Shown here: positions 30,185 to 40,303 of the stretch, in pieces
Layout: each line of letters starts with the position of its first letter
Position numbering within the stretch: the stretch's first letter is position 1
Origin: Lepidostoma basale
Lineage: Eukaryota > Arthropoda > Insecta > Trichoptera > Lepidostomatidae
Assembly: GCA_022606425.2 (NCBI GenBank)
Contig: JAHDVF020001600.1
Span: 744,001-808,000, forward strand
Direction: 5' to 3'
DNA: 64,000 nt
The notes under the pieces: model-generated
Seen by the model: only the letters and a program-made list of their open reading frames with translations
Database searches by the model: none
What the model was told of the DNA's origin: nothing
Position numbers and translations under genes: made by a program

Positions 30185-30492
30185 CTGAAATTGATAGTTA
30201 GTTGGTCGGTTGTATAGGTTAATCTTGAAAAATTCACAAGTACAACCAAATCTACATAGATGGCTGACTGAAACTGACACGTGAAGATAGATATGGATTT
30301 TGAAGTATATATACATCTTCCAAAAAAAAAATTGTCATGCATGATCATAATAACAAAGTGGAATGGGGAATGTTGTAATTACATAAAGCGTGCGCTTAAC
30401 CCAACCAATGACAGGTCATAAGTCCTGTAAACACCTTGATCATCCATGTTCAGTTTCCAGTTTGCGTCTTCGTCTTTATTGAGATACAACTA
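30185..30492 (-). repeat. repeat H, near full length
   Basis: Complement of 1681-1990 over its length, with a few indels including an A-run at 30325-30334. Confidence 0.7.
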
Positions 30493-30599
30493 AAAATAAA
30501 TAAAAAATCATAATGATCGCTAAGAAGAAAATCAGTTTTGATAATAAAAAAATATATAAGTGGAGAAAGGCTGAAGAAAATATGGTACGATAAAATTAA

Positions 30600-30775
30600 T
30601 TAATTACATTAGAACCTGGATAACTGGAACCTGATTAATTGGCAAAACTCTATAATTAGCAGATAAGTTCCAGTACCACCCCATTGGAGCACTAAAACCT
30701 CTTTAATTGGAATAAAGAAAGCTGTTTAATTGAACTCGACATTCTAGCCCTAAACCTCTGTAATTGGAGAGCACT
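30600..30775. repeat. degenerate pogo/Tigger-like sequence
   Basis: Repeats of AACCTGGATAACTGGAAC, ACCTCTTTAATTGGA and ACCTCTGTAATTGGA, the spaced pattern of pogo/Tigger ends. No inverted partner found. Confidence 0.4.
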
Positions 30776-30814
30776 GCCTTTTCGATCTCTCACAACTCAC
30801 AACTCCTCAGTATT

Positions 30815-31325
30815 TGTTCTGTCCTCATCGAAGGTGGTTCATTTTAGATCGCAACGTATCTTCTTCTTCTTCAAGTGCTCTGTCGGGTCCCCCAAACGTT
30901 GGCGATCACCTCTGCGCACCTGTCCCTGTCCTGCGCCGCTCGGAACAGCTCCTCCACACTTCGGATGCCGGTCCACTTCCTCACGTTTCAGCCAGGACAT
31001 TTGTCTCCTACCGGACCCTCGGCGTCTCTCAATTTTCCCCTCCAATATCAGTTGGAGAAGATGATACTTTTCCCCACGCAGTACATGACCCAGATGTGAG
31101 ATCTTCCGAACCTTGATAGTTGATAACAGTTCCCTGTCAACTCTAGCTCGCCTCAGGACTTCGGTATTGGTAACCATGTCTGTCCAGGGAATTCTGACAT
31201 TCGACGATGGAGCCACATTTCAAATGCTTCCAGTCTGTTAATTGGGTTGACTTTCAAGGTCCACGTTTCACATCCGTACAATAAAACAGACCACACATAG
31301 CATTTGATCATTCTCTGCGCAACGT
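30815..31325 (-). mobile_element. LINE-F (RTE-like) 3' fragment
   Basis: Minus strand: QRMIKCYVWSVLLYGCETWT, NPINRLEAFEMWLHRRM, then a frameshift, RVDRELLSTIKVRKISHLGH, GRRQMSWL, and WTGIRSVEELFRAAQDRDRC. The tail is (GAA)n at 30861-30872. The SVEELFRAAQDRDR block is typical of one RTE-like insect lineage. Confidence 0.85.
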
Positions 31326-31638
31326 TTCACAAACTTAAATATAACGGTCTTGATTTGAGCTCGAAACTAAAACCAATCCAAGAATTTGACCCCGAAGACT
31401 TGAGCAAATTTTTTAGCGTGTGAAACAGGCCTATATAACTGATTTTTTTCAAACCACAATAATTAAATTTATTGTTTGTATGTGTATGCACGTATGTACA
31501 ATTACAATTTACTTATTAAACTTTTATAAAAATACGGTGATGTGATCATACTACATAATTTAATATCCAATTAATCAGCGATTCTTCACATTTACCCTTT
31601 AGATTTCTTAATTCTTTTATAACTTATCTATCTATCTA
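31326..31638. other. AT-rich interval
   Basis: Nothing recognised except a short (TATC)n run at its right edge. Confidence 0.4.
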
Positions 31639-32186
31639 TCTATATAAATAAAAGGCGATCTTCCGGGTGTGTGTGGACTATTTCTGAGGTTATTCCTGAG
31701 CTGATCATTTTCCAAGTTATACACTTCCTTAATAGATAGACATAGGTGGGCATAGGCATATTTTTGTTATTAATCGAGCTCTAATTAACTTTGTAAATTT
31801 ATAAATTTTCGTAGAGCGAGCGAGTATAGACCTTCATGTTCGTATCACCTGAGTATCGATCTTTAGAGTCTATATTCGCTTGGCGTGATAAGATGCAAAT
31901 TAGTGGCTTTTTTTACTCTTTGCGTGGTCAGATATGAAATTAGTCGCTCCTTTGAACTGAAAAATATACGCACGTATAGGGATGGGCAAAACGACTCATC
32001 TCAGGGATCTGATCTGAACGGTTCCGCTCAGCAAAGTGAGCCGACTCTTTTTAACGATCCACGGTTCACCATTTTGAGTCGTTCAAAGTTTGAAATTATT
32101 TTAGTGACCTTTTTTTTTTGCTCCTCGACCAAAAAAGTTGATTCCGGTAAAAAAAAAAAATTCACCAGGATAAATTTCACCGAGCG

Positions 32187-33114
32187 CAGAGGTCGGCAAA
32201 ATGCGGCTCCGGAGCCGCTCGATAATTATCAAGAAGAATCGGCTCACTTTACTGAGCGGAAAGCGCAGAGGTCGGCAAAATGCGGCTCCGGAGCCGAAGG
32301 GGTTTGTTGAAAGAAAAATAATCGCGAGATACTTGCTTACCATCGCATCATTCATCAAGAACGCTCTGTCCGCAGACATTTCCAGAAGAAATTTGTAAAG
32401 TTATGGAATTGGTGATTACGATTATCAATTCCGGTTTAGCTAAAACTCTTAATCATCATCGCCAATTCAAAGATTTTTAGTCATCATCTTCAACGCCTGA
32501 AATAGTATTACTGACTCTTGCTGATCTTTCGCTTTTCGCTTCTACATATTCATGCGGACAATTTTATTCAAGCATGAATTTTAACAAGAGTAAACTACGA
32601 AGTCGTCTTATTGATGAGAACATGGAATTGTGCCTAAAATTAAGAATAACAACAAACAAACATGCATCAGGTCCATAATAACATACGGAATCAAAGCAAG
32701 AACAGACACTGTCAGAACCAGACTGCGACCTATTGTGGGGAGAACCGTTAGAGATAGGATACCCAACGAATAAATTCGCAAATCCTGCAACATTGAAGAC
32801 ATAGTGAGATGGAGTAGGCAGAGACATCGAGAAAATGGATCCAGCAAGAATTCCTAATATCGTGATGCAAGAGACTCCAGAGGGCCGTCGACCACCAGGA
32901 TGACCACCAAAGAGATGGAGAGAAGGCTGGTCGCCTTCATCACAGGAAGAAGTATGAAATAATGTTTTATTCAGTGTACCCGTAATTGAATGAAGTGCAA
33001 AAATTATAATAAAGGTTATCTAAATCAATAAACATATTTGGCTCTCAATTTTTTTTTAAATCGTTGTAAAGTACGCATTTGGCTCTTTGGCTAATAATTT
33101 TGCCGACCCCCCTG
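32187..33114. mobile_element. inner hAT-type element with 8-bp duplication
   Basis: Left end CAGAGGTCGGCAAAATGCGG, right end complement CAGGGGGGTCGGCAAAATTA. ACCGAGCG (32179-32186) and ACCTAGCG (33115-33122) are a probable 8-bp duplication with one mismatch. The left end is present twice (again at 32264), suggesting a second, partial insertion or local duplication. A LINE-C piece lies inside. Confidence 0.7.
32635..32965 (+). mobile_element. LINE-C 3' fragment
   Basis: ESKQEQTLSEPDCDLLWGEP-like decayed RADTVRT region, RDRIPNE, MDPARIPNIVMQETPEGRR, PPKRWREGWSPSSQEEV, stop. Same subfamily as the minus copies at 60.16 and 61.12 kb. A 50-bp piece (GTGGGGAGAACCGTTAGAGA...) is repeated at 33535-33590. 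Confidence 0.8.
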
Positions 33115-33225
33115 ACCTAGCGGATCATTGAGCTGCCGCTCTTTTTTTTATGGATCATCGCTCACCCGCTCACCAAAACGATTCGAATCTTTGAGTCGAC
33201 TCGTGAGCGGATTGCCCATCCCTAT

Positions 33226-33929
33226 CTCTGAAATGTCAAATTTGAATTGAGTGTTAGTTTCGTAAGTAAAATATTTATATTTCTAATTCATATATATCTT
33301 CAGTTTATTCTATTTTGCCGTTGAAATGAATACAGATTATATTTCCGCATTACATATTTCAAAGTTTTAGTTCTAAATTATATCGAATTTATATAGATAG
33401 AAATGAAATTACATACCTATCGTTTTACTTACGTATTATTTTAGGTTATGTTATGAATACATGGAAAAACGTTAAATTCTAAGTAACAATTCTATGAATT
33501 GGTATAATCTATTTTAATAATGTTATTTTATTGTGGGGAGAACCGTTAGAGATAGGATACCCAACGAATAAATTCGCAAATCCTGCAAGGAATCTGGTTC
33601 TGGTTCTGATTTTAAAAAAATGGTTTGATTCATGTGGTGCTCCTGTCAATTTGGAGATATTTCCTGTATAAGTGAATTGTTTTGGTCAATTTGATTGTTG
33701 CCGCACTTTGTGATAGTTATTTGTGACACGAAATACGTTTTCACTCTTCTGATGTTAAAATAATACAAGTTTTTTCGTTTATAAAAAGAATTTTGACAGG
33801 TGTAAAAATAAATTTTTCATTTGTTCCAATGACAATTTGAATAAATTCTTCAATCAAATTTTCAAGTTTTTGCTGGTGTTGGATTGTTTTAAGTGCCTCA
33901 TTAAAATTAAAAGAGTGGAATAAAAAATT
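33226..33929. other. AT-rich interval
   Basis: Apart from the LINE-C scrap at 33535-33590 and a 78-codon minus-strand frame (33977-33741) with no domain, nothing recognised. Confidence 0.4.
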
Positions 33930-34258
33930 AAATAAACACAAATGTCCGGATCGTCCAGCTGACGACAAGTGCACCATCTAAAAGAACATTATGTGTTATC
34001 TTATTTTTATGTGTTATTTAATTTTATATCATTGTATTTTGTATAATTTGTTTTAGATTTATTATGTAGACGTTGAATGATTGAAGTGTGCGCGGGAGAT
34101 GCCTATTGGTGGCGATGAGGTTCGCAACCCATCACACCGCGTCTCTCGCGTTGGCGAAAAAAGAAGAATGGAGTGCAGCATCGATTAAAATGTTGCAGTC
34201 CATTCTTTCTGTCTACCCTTTCGGGGAAACGGCGTGATGGTTAGTTAGTTAGTTAGTT
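33930..34258 (+). mobile_element. element S, long form
   Basis: AACACAAATGTCCGGATCGT at the start, AT-rich middle, then GTGCGCGGGAGATGCCTATT, GGTGGCGATGAGGTTCGC, and the LINE-A-like end (CTACCCTTTCGGGGA, ACGGCGTGATGG, TTAG x4). Almost identical to 36309-36642, so both are recent. Confidence 0.85.
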
Positions 34259-34529
34259 ATTTTAATGTAAAATTGTTCTGGCAGGGCGATAACCTATAAT
34301 ATCTTTTGGATTAGACGATTTACTTCAGCTGTTTTAGTTTTTCTCTGTTATGCTGTGATAGGTAAACATATCCTTACATAAAGCATTAGCTGCCTCAGTT
34401 GGAAAAATCCAGTAATATAACATTTCCAAATGGTCTGATGTTCCCACGCCAATCTTACAATGATCGATCAAGAGCCTCGAGTGTTTTTTTTTTTAATATA
34501 CTGCTCATTTTAATATAATTATTTGATTT
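34259..34529. other. unassigned interval
   Basis: Nothing recognised. Confidence 0.4.
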
Positions 34530-34995
34530 TTGCAGAGATGCCGACGCTAAGGATGATACCAGGAAAGACTCTTTGAGATAGGGTGAGGAACACGGCTATC
34601 CACGATATCTCCAAGGTGGAAGATGTCGTGAGATGGGGCACACAACGCAAGACTGGCATGGACGGATCCCACACCTCGATATGTGCAAGACAGATTGTTA
34701 TATTTATGAACTAATTTTGAAATGGTATGTACAGGTTGGATTAATTGGTTTAATTCCACTATTAGAGGCAGAACAGGAGTGTCGGACATCATCGGAAGAG
34801 TGGCAGCGCTAAAATGGTATGTCGCTCGCAGCCCTGATGATAGATGAACTGCAACCCGAAACCCAGGACGTCCTCAACTTCGATGGAGGGACGACATTGG
34901 ATGCGTTTTGCCCAGGATCGACAGACATTGAATCAGATGGAGGAGGCCTACGCCCAGGAGTGAACGGATATAGGCTCATGATGATGATGATACAA
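34530..34995 (+). mobile_element. LINE-C/LINE-B-like composite fragment
   Basis: 34530-34690 reads AEMPTLRMIPGKTL stop DRVRNTAIHDISKVEDVVRW (LINE-C type). After an unrelated 100 bp, 34830-34975 reads in a shifted frame GRHWMRFAQDRQTLNQMEEA, YAQE, an RTE-like C-terminus with a (TGA)n tail. Confidence 0.65.
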
Positions 34996-35288
34996 AACAT
35001 TGAAACACCTACATGCAACATTTTAAATATTTCTGGAATGGGTAAAATTCTGCAACAATGAAAGTTCATTGTATGGAATGAATGCTTTAAATTATCAACT
35101 GATTTCTGTAGAATCACACTCCAAAGGAGAATTGATTCAATGTATATTTCCAGACATCACACAAATTTACAAATTTCGTCATTGGTTAAGTGAATGTGCA
35201 TTATTAGCTTCATCTAATGGACATCAAAATCAAGGGTTTTGTTTCTCTAAACATTGTATTTCTAAGAGCATTATTATGACCTTGAATG

Positions 35289-35476
35289 GTATATGTATGA
35301 ATGTTTCATGCAAATGTGATATAGTATATTTATTTGTTTTTTTAATTTCACTTAAAATATTAAGGAAAAAAATTAAGACTGGACGTTTAATGGTTTAAAC
35401 ATTAAGCTGAAAAAGATATATATTAACTTTTTTTTGGGTGGCATCTTTAGGGTAACATTTGAACTACACTATATTA
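35289..35476 (+). repeat. 188-bp direct repeat, left copy
   Basis: Nearly identical (I see about three differences) to 35756-35944; flanks a LINE fragment. Confidence 0.85.
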
Positions 35477-35514
35477 ATTTAATATTTTTCCTTTTATTTC
35501 TAGGTAACATGAAA

Positions 35515-35755
35515 CGGTGAAATCTGCAAGCTGAAAGATGTCATGAGATGAGGCAGACAACCCAGAAGATAATGGAATGCGCGTGTGCAGAGGATGGATC
35601 CCACACCTCGATATATGCGTAGATGAAGTGCAACCCGAAACCCAGGACGTCCTCAACTTCGATGGAGGGACGACATTGGATGCGTGTTGCCCAGGATCGA
35701 CAGACATTGAAGCAGATGGAGGAGGCCTACGCCCAGGAGTGAACGGATATGAATT
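35515..35755 (+). mobile_element. RTE-like LINE fragment between long direct repeats
   Basis: Starts EICKLKDVMR-like sequence, then WNARVQRMDPTPRYM, and the shifted GRHWMRVAQDRQTLKQMEEA block as at 34.83 kb, ending GGATATGAATT. 35477-35514 before it is unassigned. Confidence 0.7.
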
Positions 35756-35944
35756 GTATATGTATGAATGTTTTATGCAAATGTGATATAGTATATTTAT
35801 TTGTTTTTTTAATTTCACTTAAAATATTGAGGAAAAAAATTAAGACTGGACGTTTAATGGTTTAAACATTAAGCTGAAAAAGATATATATTAACTTTTTT
35901 TTGGGTGGCATCTTTAGGGTAACGTTTGAACTACACTATATTAT
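35756..35944 (+). repeat. 188-bp direct repeat, right copy
   Basis: Begins GTATATGTATGAATG and ends CTACACTATATTA. Confidence 0.85.
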
Positions 35945-36286
35945 TAAATCATAACGCGCTTTTGCACAGCTATGTTTAAGACCAATTGGCATCAAAAACT
36001 CATTTCAGACTTTTTGCAAACTTGCCACCTTGGTAATGCCCAGCCTTCAATTGTTCAATTCACATTAGTATTATTCAAGTTCACAGCAAGTTTGCTTGGA
36101 TTAAACAAATGTTTTAAAGATATGAACTGAATTAGGATACACACATTCTTGCACCTATACACATGTCATTTTATCCAATAAAATAATTGATATTGAACTT
36201 TCATTGTATTTCTTTAATATATATTGGGTGTACGAGTATTTATATACTCTAATATAGCAATAGCGAAGCGTTGCCGGGTCAGCTAG
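35945..36286 (+). repeat. repeat J and Helitron-like 3' region
   Basis: 35940-36030 (ACGCGCTTTTGCACAGC, CCAATTGGCATCAAAAACTC) is related to 22.33-22.45 kb. The rest leads to the CTAG terminus. Confidence 0.5.
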
Positions 36287-36308
36287 TACAATATATAACA
36301 ATATATAT

Positions 36309-36642
36309 AAATAAACACAAATGTCCGGATCGTCCAGCTGACGACAAGTGCACCATCTAAAAGAACATTATGTGTTAAATTATTTTTATGTGTTATTTTA
36401 TTTTATATCATTGTATTTTGTATAATTTGTTTTAGATTTATTATGTAGACGTTAAATGATTGAAGTATGCGCGGGAGATGTCTATTGGTGGCGATGAGGT
36501 TCGCAACCCATTACACCGCGTCCCTCGCGTTGGCGAAAAGAGAAGAATGGAGTGCAGCATCGATTAAAGTGTTGCAGTTCATTCTTTCTGTCTACCCTTT
36601 CGGGGAAACGGCGTGATGGTTAGTTAGTTAGTTAGTTAGTTT
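36309..36642 (+). mobile_element. element S, long form
   Basis: Second near-identical copy of 33930-34258, with TTAG tail at 36619-36642. It starts a few bases after the Helitron-like terminus. Confidence 0.85.
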
Positions 36643-37084
36643 ATAAAAAAATATATTGATTATTTTATGCATCAATCCATGAATTGTTTTTATTGTTTTT
36701 CTGTTTATGTAGTTACAAAACCTGGTTAAAAAACCAAAGCACAATCTGAACCTGGATACATGAAAAACTGGATAATTGGAAAACCTGGTAATGGTGGCTA
36801 TCCTACGCATCATGATGTATTATCCACTAAAGTATACGTGGTGCGAAAACGATCCATGGTCCTCTGAATAACTTGCTCGGATGGACGATTATGCCGACCG
36901 TAAAATGGACGTAGTTTGGCGAACCGAATCATGATTTACAAAACAAATTTGCACAATTTGCAAATGCTATTCTGACGTCAGTCTATTCATGGTAAAATGG
37001 CAAAACGTACTGACTACAAATCAATTGTCAACTGTCAAATTGCCAGTCTGTAGAAACAATTTTGCCAGTTTAAAAACCAAACCT
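36643..37084. other. AT-rich interval with pogo-like repeats
   Basis: 36715-36800 repeats AAAACCTGG / GGATAATTGGAAAACC motifs like 30.6-30.8 kb. No gene. Confidence 0.4.
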
Positions 37085-37177
37085 CTTAAAAAAACTCCCT
37101 ACATAAATGTAAATTATTTTAAATAATTGCGTAATTGCGTTGGCAGCAATATGTTTTGTGTGATTTCTCCTTCTCGA

Positions 37178-37215
37178 CCGACGTTTCGGAGATCGTTGCA
37201 GTCTCCATCTTCAGG
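37178..37215 (-). ncRNA. hammerhead-like stem (weak candidate)
   Basis: Minus strand: CCTGAAGAT, GGAGA, a 9-nt loop, TCTCC, GAAACGTCGG. The stem and the GAAAC fit stem II and the 3' core of a hammerhead; the 5' core CTGAAGAT departs from CTGATGA. Such blocks occur in some retroelement ends. No flanking ORF supports a specific family. Confidence 0.3.
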
Positions 37216-37669
37216 GTAATGTGATGGTGGTAATGAATGTGATATAAGTTGTGTCTGCTAAGGTACTTCACTGTTGTACCACTGCTTGTAAATTATTTTG
37301 ACAGATATATCATACTCTGAATTCCCTTTCAACAAATGGCTCGGAGGTCAGTAAGTTTAATTTATTTAATACATAAATACTTTTCTAGTATACATACTTT
37401 AATATAATTTTTAAAATATGTTCAGTTTCGGTAACTGAATTACCTTCTACCGCTTTAACACGCCGCTAGGAACAACCCTGCTTATGAAAAAATGACTCGT
37501 GTGGGGCGTGGGGTGCATTTGGGACATTCGACATGTGTTTCACTTGCTGGCACAGTGTGACCGGAAACAAATTAATAATGAAAAAATATATTTAATTAAC
37601 CTTCCTTAACGATGCTGCGTACCTATTACACAATACTTTGAATAATTTCTTCTTCTTCTTAAGATATCC
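37216..37669. other. unassigned interval
   Basis: Nothing recognised; short repeats of AGGTACTTC/GTACCACTGC type only. Confidence 0.4.
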
Positions 37670-38105
37670 GGCGGTATGCCAGTAGACGCAACTGTACCGT
37701 ACGGTTGCGTCTACAAATAATATAATAATTTTTTTATTCAATCTGAATATCGAACATACTGCCATCTATGAACCATTTGTCACAATAGTTAACAATGTAA
37801 CTATAATACCGTCGGAATTATTCAAGTTTTAAATATTCCATGACGTCATCACTCTTCTGTTGCTTGTCAACCTTTAAATGTAAGACTGCGATTTATGTGT
37901 ACACAATTTAACAAAAAAAATATAATTGTATTTGATAATATAAAGAAGAGTTTGTACATCTAATTTATCTTGAATAATCCTGACTGTATATAATAAATTA
38001 ATTAACTGTTCTGACAGACAGATGGATGACTATTTATGAAAATAAATTGTTTTTTCCCCCAAATCTTTAATATTGTTTTTTTATAGTAGTTCCCACGTAA
38101 AATGT
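37670..38105 (+). repeat. duplicated segment, uninterrupted copy
   Basis: Matches 49370-50062 apart from a LINE-A insertion there: CTGCCATCT(A/G)TGAACCATT, CCATGACGTCATCACTC / CCGTGACGTCATAACTC and ATTTATGTGTA stretches. Non-coding as far as I can see; includes a TGACGTCA site. Confidence 0.75.
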
Positions 38106-39047
38106 GTTGTAATTTCATATTCAATAATTTGAATTAGAATTATTTTTATTTTGTTCATTTCGAAAAAACTCGCTACCGTATTATACGAGTATAGGTACAA
38201 ATAGTTGTTTAAAAATGGCGCCCATGGGCGGCTGTCATTTGAAGCTTCTAACAGAAAAATTAAATTTCTGCATTTTGGCAATCATTTAAGATTAAAAACA
38301 GCTCCATGCATCATCATGAGTGGTTTATTGTTTTTTTATTGGTGCACACTCTCATACTCAAATTGTACATCGCTCTGCACGCATTCCCATCAGCCAGCCA
38401 ATTAAAATGACAACCTCTGCCTGAATAGGCTTTTACCTCCGGTGCCGTCGCCACAGTTCCTGACCATCGTAATCGCTCTCTCTCCATTTTGCCGTTGCTA
38501 TCATCTTCCTGACCCGCTGCCATCCCCAAGTCTGCTGGCGATCCTCGAACGCCTTCATCCCTTGCTTCTCCTGCCGCTGTCGACGCCACCTCCTCGTGAC
38601 CCGCTGTTTACTCCAACGCTTCATGCCTAAACCTTTCCTTTCCACCATCCTTATCGCATTCTGTATCTCAACCCCATTGCCATATCGGTCCCCACCCAAG
38701 GCCACCGGCCCACGCCCAAGGCCACTCTTGTCCCACTTGGTTCCATATCCAGGACCAACAGGCCCCCACCCAAGGCCACTCCCTGTCACCGTCCCTCGGT
38801 CTCCACCCAAGACCTCGGCCCCTTTCCAAGGTCATCCCCAACCCCTCCACACTCCTCCCTACCCGGGTAGTCAGGTCCAAATGTCGGACACAACCCACAA
38901 CATCCTCCAAGTAACCCTCCCCTCACCATCCAACAATATCTAACTTCATCTCCAAGAAAGAAATTTCCAACATGTGGGGGAGCAATAGCCTTCGGGCTGG
39001 TATTCCCGAAAAGACAATATCCAAGATCCAAGAAGATTATATAGAAA
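38106..39047. other. GC-richer, C/T-skewed interval
   Basis: 38410-39030 has plus-strand C-rich runs with repeats of CCAAGGCCAC / CCACCCAAGG at about 38695-38785. Overlapping frames of 80-125 codons exist on both strands (for example 38810-38433 minus, 38596-38943 plus), which is expected from composition. No known domain. It may be part of an old R1/TRAS-like or LTR element; I cannot decide. Confidence 0.3.
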
Positions 39048-39292
39048 TACTAACTAACTAACTAACTAACCATCACGCCGTCTCCCCGAAGGGGTAGGCA
39101 GAAAGAATGGAATGCCACACCTTTCTTTCCTGACATATTTCTCTCGCTTCCTCAACATTCATACATCGTGTCATGCACGCGCGTCGATTTCTCTGACTTG
39201 GCCGACATTCAATATTTGATTTATTTGATCGTGCCACGTTTTCCTCGGTCTTCCTCTATTTCTGGTACCATTTACATCATTAACATATATAA
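39048..39292 (-). mobile_element. LINE-A 3' fragment
   Basis: (TTAG)n at the left edge, CTCCCCGAAGGGG hairpin, back to RNRGRPRKT and VNDVNGT. Truncated at about 39292. Confidence 0.8.
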
Positions 39293-39364
39293 TATAGAAA
39301 TACTATGTTGTTCATTATCAAGGCTTTTATTAAAATATTTAATATTTTATTAAGAATTCACGTT

Positions 39365-39470
39365 ATTCACGTCATTACCTCCTATCACATGTCATGAGAA
39401 TTATTAACTAAATATTTGTATACAGTAATTGGGTTCAAATAACCTGTTGTATACACATGTGAAAAGCAAC
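39365..39470 (+). mobile_element. SINE 3' part with GTATAC tail block
   Basis: CCTATCACATGTCATGAGAA, then TGTATACAGTAATTGGGTTC and AACCTGTTGTATAC. The tail block is bounded by GTATAC at each end and follows other SINE copies. Confidence 0.65.
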
Positions 39471-39903
39471 AGGAAACTATATTATAGGTCCAAGTGGATT
39501 CCCAAGAACCAGCAAAACCATATTACACTTTGCTGTAAACGCAAAGCGAAGAAGATTGAAATCATTATTTTATTTTATTATTATTATTATTAGCTAGTTA
39601 CTTTTGAGTCACCCATTTTTGCATTTCAATCAGGGAACATTAGTACCGGAAATGCAATAAAAAAAACTAGCTACCCTGCACGCCCTACACACAATATCCC
39701 TTATTATAAGGGCGGCCCAACAGGAAATCACTTAACGAACCCCAATACAAATATGTTTACTATTTCTATTGGGTGTCAACAAAAGTCGTGTCCGCTTTAC
39801 TAACAGAAAACAAGAGGTCCCAAAAAAACGTTTATGTGCTTATGAACGCACGTAAGAAGTACGTAAGAAGAACATAAAACAAAAATAACAACAATTTTTT
39901 TAT
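39471..39903. other. unassigned AT-rich interval
   Basis: (ATT)n at 39567-39590; no gene seen. Confidence 0.4.
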
Positions 39904-40160
39904 ACAACTAACTAACCATTACGCCGTCTCCTCGAAGGGGTAGGCAGAAATAATGGACTCCCACAGTTCTCTCGATTCCTTAACAATCGTACATCATCAT
40001 GCATGCGCGTCGATTTTTCCGACATATTTGATTTATTTTAACGTGCCACGTTTTCCTCTGTCTTCCTCTATTTCTAGTTCCGTTTACATATTTAACGTTT
40101 ATTTTTTTTAGCATTCTTTCTTGATTAATTTTTTTCATTCTTTTTTCAAGTTTATTATTT
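39904..40160 (-). mobile_element. LINE-A 3' fragment, decayed
   Basis: Tail AACTAACTAACC, CCTCGAAGGGG hairpin, then short matches to the VNGTRNRGRQRKT region with many deletions. Confidence 0.7.
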
Positions 40161-40195
40161 TATATCTATAAGTATCTATATAATTTTTAAAATTA

Positions 40196-40303
40196 ACTGA
40201 CAGGTATACGACAAGGAGACAGCCTAAGCCCCTTTCTATTCAATCTGATAATGGACGAACTTATAGAGGAGACCCAATCGCTACAACTAGGATATAGACA
40301 TTC
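40196..40303 (+). mobile_element. LINE-C RT fragment with GxRQGD
   Basis: Reads TGIRQGDSLSPFLFNLIMDE then LIEETQSLQLGYR. This is the conserved RT block before the YADD motif and would join upstream of the piece at 12.8 kb in an intact element. It is cut at the LINE-D junction. Confidence 0.75.

Larger units (their letters stand above)
31977..33225. mobile_element. outer hAT-type element
   Basis: Inverted ends TAGGGATGGGCAA and complement (31977-31989 / 33212-33224), hAT-like. The interior near the ends (AAACGACTCATCTCAGG; GAGTCGACTCGTGAGCGG) is also partly inverted. No transposase frame. Flanking 8-mers do not match, so the duplication has decayed. Confidence 0.6.
31639..36286 (+). mobile_element. 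Helitron-like shell
   Basis: Starts A|TCTATATAAATAAAAGGCGA at 31639 and ends GCGTTGCCGGGTCAGCTAG|T at 36286, with a small stem (GCAA...TTGC) just before the end. These are the terminal patterns of arthropod Helitrons, which insert between A and T without duplication. No Rep/helicase ORF; the interior is filled with later insertions listed separately. That the two ends belong together is inferred. Confidence 0.5.

Noticed and set aside
36610..36642. Telomeric TTAGG repeats
   Set aside because: All such tracts are four-base (TTAG)n tails directly after LINE-A or element S ends, not the five-base insect telomere repeat.
38433..38943. Coding gene from long overlapping frames (125 codons minus, 115 plus)
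   Set aside because: Low-complexity CCAAGGCC/CCACCC composition opens frames on both strands; no domain, no start context, no splice signals.
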